Below are positions 1 to 7,525 of a stretch of DNA of 38,007 bases, piece by piece. Numbering within the stretch: position 1 is the first letter of the stretch; each line of letters starts with the position of its first letter. Both the position numbers and the translations under genes were made by a program. The notes under the pieces are model-generated. The model saw only the letters and a program-made list of their open reading frames with translations. It did not search any database and was not told where the DNA came from. This DNA comes from JAGOEF01 sp029564465 (GTDB lineage: Bacteria > Bacteroidota > Bacteroidia > Bacteroidales > ML635J-15): the NCBI GenBank assembly GCA_029564465.1, contig JAKQPY010000280.1:1-38007 (forward strand), read 5' to 3'.

Positions 1-58
1 GCTCAGCGGAACGGTAATCGAAGCATAGACAGGGGTTACGAGAAAGTGGCTTCGGATG

Positions 59-101
59 CACCCTTCGATTAGCGCTTCACTTCGTTTCGCTACTCAGGGT
101 G
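59..101. repeat. Intergenic inverted repeat downstream of dus
   Basis: The arms CACCCT (59-64) and AGGGTG (96-101) can pair around a loop rich in TTCG/TTCGC words. This has the look of the short dispersed intergenic repeats common in Bacteroidetes genomes. It lies past the 3' end of the minus-strand rimP-dus operon, but the arms are only 6 bases and no clear U-run follows on the minus strand, so I do not call it a terminator. Confidence 0.4.
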
Positions 102-122
102 ACAAATGTAAAATGCCGCCCC

Positions 123-153
123 TTCTGTCTTCTGTATTCTGTCTTCTGTATTC
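123..153. repeat. Two-copy 14-base tandem repeat
   Basis: The 14-mer TTCTGTCTTCTGTA occurs twice with no mismatch (123-136 and 137-150), followed by the first three bases of a third copy. It sits about 12 bases beyond the stop codon of dus. It is pyrimidine-rich on the plus strand and codes for nothing I can recognise. Confidence 0.75.
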
Positions 154-164
154 TTAACAAGCAA

Positions 165-1148
165 TCATCTTCCTTCGCCAAAGCGTTGTCCGATGTATTG
201 CAGCAGGGCAAAAATTTCGTCGGGGTTGGTTGCGGTTACCAGTTTCATGCGGGTTTCTTTAAAATCGGGAATTCCCTTGAAGTAGGTGCAAAAGTGCCGG
301 CGCATTTCGAAAATGACACGGGGTAGTTTCTTATATTCCAGCGATTTGGTAAAATGCAATGTAGCCAGTTCAACCGTCTCGTTGAAGCTTAGCGGGGGCA
401 GTTCGGTGCCGTGCTCTAAAAAGTGCTTTATTTCCGCAAAAATGCGCGGGCGTCCCACGCTTGCCCTTCCTATCATTATTCCATCAACGCCATAAGTGTC
501 GAAAGCCGCTTTAGCCGATGGTCCGTCGTGGATGTCGCCATTCCCGATAATGGGAATGTGAATGGCCGGGTGGTTTTTCACCTCACCGATCAGCGTCCAG
601 TCGGCTTCGCCCTTGTACATCTGCGAACGTGTGCGACCATGAATGGTCAAAGCCTGAATTCCTGCATCCTGAAGCCTTAGAGCAATCTCAACAATGTTTT
701 TGCTGTTTTCGTCCCAGCCGAGGCGTGTTTTCACGGTAACCGGTTTTTTAACGGCTTTTACAACTCGGGCGGTAATATCGGCCATCAGTTCGGGGTAGCG
801 CATCATACCACTGCCGGCTCCGCGGTTGGCAATTTTTTTAACGGGACAGCCGAAATTAATATCAATGGTATCGGGATTGGCTGCCTCAGCAATCAGCGCG
901 GCTTCCACCATCGATTCGGGAATATGCCCGTAAATCTGAATACCAATGGGTCGTTCGTTTTCGCTGATGTTCAGTTTTTCAACACTTTTACGGCCTTCGT
1001 GGAGCAATCCGTCCGACGAAATAAATTCGGTAAAAACCATATCAGCCCCAAAATGTTTGCACAGAAAGCGGAACGAAGGATCGGTAACATCCTCCATAGG
1101 CGCCAGCAGCAGTGGCCTGTTGCCCAGATTTATGGAACCTATCTGCAC
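165..1148 (-). CDS. dusB: tRNA-dihydrouridine synthase (DusB-like)
   Basis: This FMN-dependent enzyme reduces specific uridines in the D-loop of tRNA to dihydrouridine, using NADPH. The 327-residue length is normal for the family. Visible motifs are APMEDVTD near residue 16 (FMN-binding start of the TIM barrel), DINFGCPVKKI around residues 96-106 with the catalytic Cys101, VKTRLGWDE, IHGRTRSQMYKG, PIIGNGDI and GIMIGRASVGRP (phosphate-binding end of the barrel). It is the last gene of the cvpA/rimP-nusA-infB-dus run, 30 bases after infB, so it is probably co-transcribed. The family is certain; the assignment to DusB rather than another Dus subgroup rests on overall resemblance and is less sure. 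Confidence 0.93.
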   Translation of the reverse strand: MQIGSINLGNRPLLLAPMEDVTDPSFRFLCKHFGADMVFTEFISSDGLLHEGRKSVEKLNISENERPIGIQIYGHIPESMVEAALIAEAANPDTIDINFGCPVKKIANRGAGSGMMRYPELMADITARVVKAVKKPVTVKTRLGWDENSKNIVEIALRLQDAGIQALTIHGRTRSQMYKGEADWTLIGEVKNHPAIHIPIIGNGDIHDGPSAKAAFDTYGVDGIMIGRASVGRPRIFAEIKHFLEHGTELPPLSFNETVELATLHFTKSLEYKKLPRVIFEMRRHFCTYFKGIPDFKETRMKLVTATNPDEIFALLQYIGQRFGEGR

Positions 1149-1178
1149 CGGATTATTGATTATTGCCGGAAAACAGTA

Positions 1179-4094
1179 CTAAAGCTTTTTCTTGATTTCG
1201 TATTCTTCGAAAGCTTCAATCACATCATCCACTTTAATGTCGTTGTATTTTTCGATGTTCAGGCCGCACTCAAGACCCGATACAACTTCTTTTGCATCGT
1301 CTTTAAAGCGTTTGAGCGATTCGAGTTCACCGGTATATACCACAATTCCGTCGCGGATGAGGCGCACTTTGGCAGACCTGAGAATTTTACCTTCGGTAAC
1401 GATACACCCTGCCACCGTTCCCACTTTGGTAATTTTAAACACATCTTTAACCACAGCCGATCCCAGTACTTTCTCCTTGATTTCGGGCGAAAGCATTCCT
1501 TCCATAGCGTCCTTGATTTCGTTGATAGCATCGTAGATGATGGAATACAGCCTGATGTCGATTTGTTCTTTTTCGGCCAGTTTACGAGCACTCACGGCAG
1601 GGCGCACCTGGAACCCGATGATAATGGCGTCGGAAGCCGCTGCCAACATAACATCCGATTCCGAAATCTGACCCACGGCTTTGTGGATAACGCTCACCTG
1701 AACCTCTTCGTTCGACAGCTTGATGAGCGAATCGCTCAGGGCTTCAATCGAGCCGTCAACGTCACCCTTCACAATGAGTTTAATTTCGTGGAAATTACCC
1801 AGGGCCAGACGACGTCCGATTTCGTCGAGTGTAATGTATTTCTGAGTGCGCAATCCTTGTTCACGCTGTAACTGTAAGCGTTTGTTGGCAATGGTTTTGG
1901 CTTCATGCTCTGTTTCCATCACATTGAATTTATCACCGGCCTGTGGTGCCCCGCTGATACCCAGCACAACTACCGGAGTCGAGGGACCTGCTTTCACAAT
2001 TTTTACACCGCGTTCGTTGTGCATGGCTTTTACCCTGCCGGTATAGCTTCCGGCAAGAATAATGTCGCCTACTTTTAAGGTACCCGATTGCACCAGTATA
2101 GTCGATGTGTAACCCTTGCCTTTGTCGAGCGCTGATTCCACCACGGTTCCAATGGCTCTTTTGTCGGGGTTGGCTTTCAGATCGAGAAGTTCTGCTTCGA
2201 GCAGCACTTTTTCGAGCAACAGATCAACATTAAGGCCTTGCTTGGCACTGATATCCTGCGATTGGTATTTTCCACCCCATTCTTCTACAAGATAGTTCAT
2301 AGCGGCCAGTTGTTCCTTTATTTTTTCGGGATTGGCATTGGGCTTGTCTATTTTGTTAATGGCGAACACAATGGGAACACCGGCAGCCGAAGCATGGTTA
2401 ATGGCTTCGATGGTTTGTGGCATCACTTCGTCGTCGGCAGCTACCACAATAATGGCAATGTCGGTGATTTGTGCACCACGGGCACGCATGGCAGTGAAAG
2501 CTTCGTGTCCCGGAGTATCGAGGAAGGTGATTTGTTTCCCGCTGTCGAGCACCACACTGTATGCTCCGATGTGCTGGGTTATTCCCCCGGCTTCACCGGC
2601 CACCACATTGGTATGCCTGATATAGTCTAGCAATTTGGTTTTACCGTGGTCAACGTGCCCCATCACGGTAACAATAGGCGGGCGATGCACGAGGTCGTCC
2701 TCGTGATCTTCTTCTTCTTCTTCGATGTCGCTCAATACCTCAGCGCTTACGAATTCTACCTTATATCCGAATTCATCAGCCACCAAAGCCATGGTTTCGG
2801 CATCAAGACGCTGGTTGATCGAAACAAATAAACCCAGATTCATGCAGGTAGCAATAATTTCGTTCACCGGCAACTGAATCATGGTGGCCAGCTCGTTTAC
2901 CGAAACAAATTCGGTTACTTTCAGTATGTTTTTCTGGGCCTCGTTTTCTTCGAATTCGGCCTGCATACGCTGACTGACAATGTCGCGCTTTTCGCGACGG
3001 TATTTCGATGTTTTCGATTTTTGTTTGGTGGAAGTCAGCCGGGCCAGTGTTTCCTTAATCTGTTTCTGAACCTGTTCGTCCGATACTTCGGGTTTGATGT
3101 CGCGTTTTGGTTTTTTCTTGCTACCGGCAACCGATTCCTTGGGTTTCAGTTTCGACTGATCCTTGTTTTTCGAGACATCAATTTTAACGGTTTCCTTGCG
3201 GATACGTTTGCGTTTTTTCTTTTGCTCGCGTTCTTTTTCGCGTTCCTGTTTGCGCTCAACTTTTTCCTGTTCGCGTTTTTTCCGGATGTCTTCTTCTTTC
3301 TTTACAAAATCATCGATATTGATTTTCCCGATAACGCTGGGTCCGGTAAGTTTATCATATTTTGTTTTGATAAAATTATCGGATTCTTCAACCGGTTTTG
3401 TTTCTTCAACCGGAGCGGTAACTTCGGGTTCAACAATAACCGGCTCATCAACCGGCAATACTTCGGCAACCGGTTCAGGTTCGGTAGGTGTCACGGTTTT
3501 ATCAGAGCCTGACTTTTTCTTTTTATCGGGACGTGTTTTCTGGTTCAGTGCATCGATATCGATTTTGCCGAGTACTACCGGCGATTTAACCGTTTTGGTT
3601 TCGGTTACGGGTTCCTCTTTTACCTCAACAGGGGCAGCTTTAGGTTCGGGTTCAGGCTTGGGTTCTTCCTGCGCAACGGGCGGTTCAGCCTTTTTTACCT
3701 CAGGCTTGGGTTCCGCGGTTTTCTTTTTATTTACCTCGTCAAGGTTGATTTTGCCGACAATTTTTGGGCCTTCGAGACCTGAAGAGTCTTTGATGAGCAG
3801 TTCTTTTTCCTCTGACTTTTCCTCCTCGAAACGTTGCGGTTCGGCAGCAGTTTCAACAGTACCCACTTTTTTCTCTTTGCTGCGGGCCGAAATATCGAGC
3901 GATTGTTCCTTCAGACTGATTGAATCGCTGAATTCTTTGCGCAACAGGGGCAATAATTCCACCGGAATTCTTACGTTCGGGTTGGAATCGATTTTATGTC
4001 CCTTTTTAGCCAAAAAATCAACAATGGAATTTGTACCGACATTGAGTTCGGCAGCTAAGGTTGCTAATTTTTGAGGCTTGTTGTCTGTATCCAT
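1179..4094 (-). CDS. infB: Translation initiation factor IF-2
   Basis: IF-2 is the GTPase that brings initiator tRNA to the 30S subunit and promotes 50S joining. An IF2_N helix-turn module is at residues 7-55. A long Lys/Glu/Pro-rich linker (about 60-385) follows, then a second IF2_N module (about 390-450). The G domain starts with GHVDHGKT (479-486), then GITQH (504-508), DTPGH (526-530) and NKID (580-583). Domains II, III and the fMet-tRNA-binding C domain complete 971 residues, a usual length for Bacteroidetes. The linker holds three copies of a GKI(N/D)(L/I)D motif at residues 109-125, 171-186 and 251-266. The gene lies 36 bases downstream of nusA and 30 bases upstream of dus, in the classic cluster order. 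Confidence 0.99.
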   Translation of the reverse strand: MDTDNKPQKLATLAAELNVGTNSIVDFLAKKGHKIDSNPNVRIPVELLPLLRKEFSDSISLKEQSLDISARSKEKKVGTVETAAEPQRFEEEKSEEKELLIKDSSGLEGPKIVGKINLDEVNKKKTAEPKPEVKKAEPPVAQEEPKPEPEPKAAPVEVKEEPVTETKTVKSPVVLGKIDIDALNQKTRPDKKKKSGSDKTVTPTEPEPVAEVLPVDEPVIVEPEVTAPVEETKPVEESDNFIKTKYDKLTGPSVIGKINIDDFVKKEEDIRKKREQEKVERKQEREKEREQKKKRKRIRKETVKIDVSKNKDQSKLKPKESVAGSKKKPKRDIKPEVSDEQVQKQIKETLARLTSTKQKSKTSKYRREKRDIVSQRMQAEFEENEAQKNILKVTEFVSVNELATMIQLPVNEIIATCMNLGLFVSINQRLDAETMALVADEFGYKVEFVSAEVLSDIEEEEEDHEDDLVHRPPIVTVMGHVDHGKTKLLDYIRHTNVVAGEAGGITQHIGAYSVVLDSGKQITFLDTPGHEAFTAMRARGAQITDIAIIVVAADDEVMPQTIEAINHASAAGVPIVFAINKIDKPNANPEKIKEQLAAMNYLVEEWGGKYQSQDISAKQGLNVDLLLEKVLLEAELLDLKANPDKRAIGTVVESALDKGKGYTSTILVQSGTLKVGDIILAGSYTGRVKAMHNERGVKIVKAGPSTPVVVLGISGAPQAGDKFNVMETEHEAKTIANKRLQLQREQGLRTQKYITLDEIGRRLALGNFHEIKLIVKGDVDGSIEALSDSLIKLSNEEVQVSVIHKAVGQISESDVMLAAASDAIIIGFQVRPAVSARKLAEKEQIDIRLYSIIYDAINEIKDAMEGMLSPEIKEKVLGSAVVKDVFKITKVGTVAGCIVTEGKILRSAKVRLIRDGIVVYTGELESLKRFKDDAKEVVSGLECGLNIEKYNDIKVDDVIEAFEEYEIKKKL

Positions 4095-4130
4095 AATGTA
4101 AAATTAATCTGTAAAAATCCTGTACGTGTT

Positions 4131-5366
4131 TTATTCAAACTCCGATTTCAAAACTGCAATAATCTCTTTAACGGTTTCTTCTTCCAGGTCAGCGCTCTTT
4201 TCGATAAAGGCCGGGTCAAGTTCCAGTACACTTTTGGCAGTGTCGCAACCAATGGCTTTCAGTTTATCAATAATCCAGCCATCAATTTCATCGGCGAATT
4301 CATCCAGGTCAACATCTTCCTCGTCGTCGTTCATTTCGCGGTACACATCAATGGTGTAGCCAACCAGCTGACTGGCCAGTTTAATATTCAGTCCACCCTT
4401 CCCAATTGCCAGCGAAACCTGATCGGGTTTCAGATATACCTCTGCTTTTTTGGTTTCGGGAACCAGCTTGATACTGGTAATTTTTGCAGGGCTCAGGGCA
4501 CGCTGAATGTACAGTTGTGTATTGTTGGTGAAGTTAATCACGTCGATATTTTCGTTGCGCAACTCCCTTACGATACCATGAATACGGCTTCCTTTCATTC
4601 CCACACAGGCTCCTACAGGGTCAACCCGTTCGTCATACGATTCCACGGCAATCTTAGCCCTTTCGCCCGGTATGCGTACAATTTTTTTAATCGTGATGAG
4701 TCCGTCAAAAATTTCGGGAACTTCCTGCTCAAATAATCTTTCGAGAAATAATTCAGAGGTACGCGACAGGGTAATTTTCGGTGAATTGTTTTTGAATTCC
4801 ACATTTCCGATAACCGCACGTACTGTATCTCCCTTCCGGAAAAAGTCGGTGGGAATCTGCTCGGTTTTAGGGAGTATCAGTTCGTTGCCTTCGTCGTCGA
4901 GTATGAGAATTTCTTTTTTCCAGATCTGATATACTTCGCCCGAAACAATGTCGCCAATGCGGTCTTTATATTTATTAAATATATTGTCTTTTTCGAGTTC
5001 GGCAATTTTTGCCTGAAGGTTTTGCCTCAGGGCAAGAATGGCGCGGCGTCCGAAGTCAATCAGCTTCACTTCATCGATAAAACTTTCGCCCACTTCGGAA
5101 TATTCGTCAATTTTTTGAGCATCGCTGAGTTTTATTTCTTTGTAAGGATCCTGAATCTCGAGATCTTCAACCACAATGCGGGTTCTCCATATTTCGAAGT
5201 CGCCTTTATCGACGTTGATGATGATGTTGAAATTTTCGTCGCTGCCAAACAGTTTAATCAGGGTGGCCCTGAAAACACTTTCGAGTACGCTGATCATCGT
5301 GGGGCGATCAATGTTTTTCAGTTCTTTAAACTCCGAAAAGGTTTCGATCAGATTGTTGTGTTCCAT
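4131..5366 (-). CDS. nusA: Transcription termination/antitermination factor NusA
   Basis: NusA binds RNA polymerase and nascent RNA and modulates pausing, termination and antitermination. The N-terminal polymerase-binding domain covers about residues 1-130. An S1 domain follows (about 140-205, beginning GDIVSGEVYQ). Tandem KH domains come next, with the GMKGSRI and GKGGLNIKLASQL signatures. At 411 residues it lacks the C-terminal acidic repeats of the E. coli protein, as is usual outside Proteobacteria. It starts 21 bases after rimP and is followed by infB, the conserved order. The rimP leader hairpin described separately would control this gene as well. Confidence 0.98.
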   Translation of the reverse strand: MEHNNLIETFSEFKELKNIDRPTMISVLESVFRATLIKLFGSDENFNIIINVDKGDFEIWRTRIVVEDLEIQDPYKEIKLSDAQKIDEYSEVGESFIDEVKLIDFGRRAILALRQNLQAKIAELEKDNIFNKYKDRIGDIVSGEVYQIWKKEILILDDEGNELILPKTEQIPTDFFRKGDTVRAVIGNVEFKNNSPKITLSRTSELFLERLFEQEVPEIFDGLITIKKIVRIPGERAKIAVESYDERVDPVGACVGMKGSRIHGIVRELRNENIDVINFTNNTQLYIQRALSPAKITSIKLVPETKKAEVYLKPDQVSLAIGKGGLNIKLASQLVGYTIDVYREMNDDEEDVDLDEFADEIDGWIIDKLKAIGCDTAKSVLELDPAFIEKSADLEEETVKEIIAVLKSEFE

Positions 5367-5387
5367 TGTTAGATGAATATTATGTTT

Positions 5388-5840
5388 TTAAAAAATAATT
5401 CTTTCGGTACATGCTTTAATATTGTTGAACTCTATTGATTGTGGCTGAGGTTCTTCTGCGTTTTTAGCGGCTTTTTTTGCCTTATCGGGCAATACCACAA
5501 TCTCGGCTTCGCTTACTTCGCTGAGTATTCCTGCAATTTTAATTCCGTCTTTACAAACCACTTCAACCGGCCGGCCAATGCTTTTATGGTATTGCTGAAT
5601 CACTTTGAAGGGTTTCCCGACTCCGGGCGATGACACTTCGAGTTCGAATTCGACATTTTCGGCGTCGAGAATGCTTTCGATACGACGGCTGAGTTTTTTG
5701 CATTCATCGATGGTAAGCCCTTTGTAATTGTCGATATACACACGTACTGCGTTGCCGCTTTTCACCTGAACATCAACCAGAAACTGGCTTTCGGTCAGCA
5801 GCTCCGACACCATACCCGTTATGTATTCTTTCTCTATCAT
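5388..5840 (-). CDS. rimP: Ribosome maturation factor RimP
   Basis: RimP assists maturation of the 30S subunit in the cytoplasm. The 150-residue form starts at MIEKEYIT. An upstream in-frame ATG at 5867 would add nine residues, but its codons run through the palindrome at 5858-5876, so I prefer 5840. The protein has the expected N-terminal alpha/beta domain with the SRRIESILD and ELEVSSPGVGKPFK stretches, then a small C-terminal SH3-like barrel. It is the first gene after the operon's own promoter at 5903-5932 and sits 21 bases ahead of nusA, the near-universal neighbour. Confidence 0.96.
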   Translation of the reverse strand: MIEKEYITGMVSELLTESQFLVDVQVKSGNAVRVYIDNYKGLTIDECKKLSRRIESILDAENVEFELEVSSPGVGKPFKVIQQYHKSIGRPVEVVCKDGIKIAGILSEVSEAEIVVLPDKAKKAAKNAEEPQPQSIEFNNIKACTERIIF

Positions 5841-5857
5841 TTTTAATTCTAATAAAA

Positions 5858-5876
5858 CAGGGGACAATGTCCCCTG
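5858..5876 (-). promoter_or_regulatory. Leader hairpin before rimP-nusA (possible attenuator)
   Basis: A perfect 8-base inverted repeat, CAGGGGAC - AAT - GTCCCCTG, lies between the rimP promoter and the rimP start codon. Read on the minus strand it is followed directly by TTTTATTAG, giving a GC-rich stem with a U-run, the form of an intrinsic terminator. It begins about 20 bases after the predicted transcription start and ends about 17 bases before the ATG. I infer a possible attenuator of the nusA operon. It could instead be a copy of a dispersed palindromic repeat. Confidence 0.55.
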
Positions 5877-5902
5877 ACCACAATCATATCTTCTTCGCGC
5901 TG

Positions 5903-5932
5903 CAAATGTACAACAGTTTTGTTACAATGCAA
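5903..5932 (-). promoter_or_regulatory. Bacteroidetes-type promoter of rimP-nusA-infB-dus
   Basis: On the minus strand TACATTTG (5910-5903) matches the TAnnTTTG -7 consensus exactly. A TTG (5932-5930) lies upstream with a 19-base spacer, suiting the -33 element. The predicted start is near 5896, leaving a leader of about 55 bases. The -33 element almost touches the stop codon of cvpA, so the operon has its own promoter in addition to any read-through. Confidence 0.7.
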
Positions 5933-5934
5933 TA

Positions 5935-6465
5935 CTATTCTTCAGTTTTCTTTGTGTTCTTGTCATCATCAGCCGTCATATCGCTTAATTGCGGTATGAA
6001 CGGACATATTGCCGGTACAAGTTTTTCGACGTGACCATACAGCAACGACCCGTTCAGATAATCGGTTTTTACCCATTGCTTGTCGTGGTTAAACCGGTTG
6101 AACATGAATATAATTCCACTCAGTATAAAGGCAATTTTTAACGCACCGAAAACGACACCCCCCAACTTATTCAGCCAGTCGAGCTTGATGGTATTCACAA
6201 AACGGTCGAGAAGTCCCGAGATAAGAAATACACCGATGATGATAGCCAGAAAAGTTACAGCAAAGGCAATAACCGGGATGTACTGGGCCGATGCCGACGT
6301 GTAAGAGTCAACATATTGTTCGGTATACACCGAGAGCTTCATCGCACCCCAGATTCCCAGTATGAGGGCTGCCAGGCTGCCGGCTTCTTTTATCAGTCCG
6401 TTGCGAAATCCCTTGAACCCAAACCAGATGAGCGGAATGATAATAATTATGTCGATTGCGTTCAT
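5935..6465 (-). CDS. CvpA family membrane protein
   Basis: This is a 176-residue integral membrane protein of the CvpA family, named for a colicin V production gene and poorly defined in function. The N terminus MNAIDIIIIIPLIWFGFKGFRNGL is the family's typical first helix followed by a glycine/arginine turn. Three further hydrophobic segments follow (about residues 25-45, 65-90 and 100-120), with the DWLNKLGGVVFG loop conserved in the family before the last. The tail is charged. I chose the ATG at 6465; the longer frame to 6513 adds an unlike N-terminal extension. It points the same way as rimP and is divergent from the thioesterase. Confidence 0.88.
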   Translation of the reverse strand: MNAIDIIIIIPLIWFGFKGFRNGLIKEAGSLAALILGIWGAMKLSVYTEQYVDSYTSASAQYIPVIAFAVTFLAIIIGVFLISGLLDRFVNTIKLDWLNKLGGVVFGALKIAFILSGIIFMFNRFNHDKQWVKTDYLNGSLLYGHVEKLVPAICPFIPQLSDMTADDDKNTKKTEE

Positions 6466-6560
6466 ACCATTCAGTTTTGTGTGCAAGTATATGAAAAAAA
6501 ATGGAGATTGCATGCGGCTTATTGCGCTGCGGCTTTCTGCTTATCTGTCGTGTCTCCTGA

Positions 6561-6589
6561 TTTGCATTTCGAAAAAACCGGTATTTTTG
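6561..6589 (+). promoter_or_regulatory. Promoter of the acyl-ACP thioesterase gene
   Basis: TTTG (6561-6564), a 17-base spacer and TATTTTTG (6582-6589) match the Bacteroidetes housekeeping promoter. The start of transcription should fall near 6595, only 6-8 bases before the ATG at 6602, so the transcript would be almost leaderless unless translation begins at the second ATG (6611). Confidence 0.65.
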
Positions 6590-6601
6590 CACCCAAGTAA
6601 T

Positions 6602-7351
6602 ATGACTGGTATGGACATCCCCGATAATGTTTTCAGCAGCAGCTACGAGGTATATTCTACTGATGTCGATCGGTTCAGGCGCATAAAACCATCGACGCTG
6701 TTTTCGTTCATGGTCGAAACGGCATGGAAGCAGGTGAAAACTTATGGTATTGGCCACGAAACCGAAGCCTCTGCGCATATTTGGGTGCTCAGCAGCCTCG
6801 ACCTCGAAATACATCATAACATCGCATGGCAGGATGTTATTACTATAAAAACTTGGCCGAGGCCCCCTGTCGGTCTTTTTTTTCTGCGCGATTTTGCCAT
6901 TTTTTTACCTGACGGCACCCTGGCTGCCGCCGCTACCAGTTCATGGCTGTTTATTAACCGCGCTACACGATTGCCCGACCGCAATGCCGTGAAGCAACTC
7001 AGCCTGCCATACTGCCACCAACGTATTCTTGGGCGCGATCCGAAACGACTTTCCGAAAAATCCGGTTACGAAGCGATGGCAAGGTATTATCCCCGTTTCA
7101 GCGATTTCGATTTTCATGCACATGTCAACAATTCGGTATATGTCGGCTGGATATTCGATTCCTACAATGCCTGTTTTCATGAACAGCATAGTCCACTCAG
7201 GATTCAGCTTGATTTTATACACGAGCTTACCTCCGGTGACGAAATTTCGATTGGGATGTACCGGCAGGGACTAACCCATTACTTCGACGGTAGGATAAGC
7301 GAAACAGAGATATTGTGTTTCAGGGGATTGGTCGAATGGACGCCTATTTAA
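6602..7351 (+). CDS. Acyl-ACP thioesterase family protein
   Basis: This 249-residue double-hotdog protein resembles bacterial FatA/FatB-type thioesterases, which release free fatty acids from acyl carrier protein. The first hotdog begins around SSYEVYSTDVDRF and includes the HIWVLSSLDLEIH strand. The second carries the signature DFDFHAHVNNSVY at residues 168-180, holding the Asp, His and Asn residues typical of the active site. Start choice: the frame stays open to 6362, but the upstream part overlaps cvpA on the other strand and a promoter lies at 6561-6589, so 6602 (or 6611) is favoured. It stands alone, with an AT-rich gap after it. Its chain-length preference cannot be read from sequence. 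Confidence 0.85.
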   Translation: MTGMDIPDNVFSSSYEVYSTDVDRFRRIKPSTLFSFMVETAWKQVKTYGIGHETEASAHIWVLSSLDLEIHHNIAWQDVITIKTWPRPPVGLFFLRDFAIFLPDGTLAAAATSSWLFINRATRLPDRNAVKQLSLPYCHQRILGRDPKRLSEKSGYEAMARYYPRFSDFDFHAHVNNSVYVGWIFDSYNACFHEQHSPLRIQLDFIHELTSGDEISIGMYRQGLTHYFDGRISETEILCFRGLVEWTPI

Positions 7352-7525
7352 TAGTCTAGATTATTTGAACTTTTTAAATACAAATAGGCATTGTTAATTC
7401 CAAATATTATTATTTGTAAATACTCTTTAAAATATTATTGTAAAGTTTTAGCTTAATATGTAATAAAAATTTGATTTTACTGTTTTTGATATAATGTTTA
7501 GCAATAATAACTAATTCTGTGTGAA

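Noticed and set aside
924..1871. A 315-codon open frame on the plus strand opposite dus and infB
   Set aside because: It lies antisense to two well-identified genes, its product has no recognisable features, and it is rich in His/Phe/Asn as expected from the reverse reading of the true genes.
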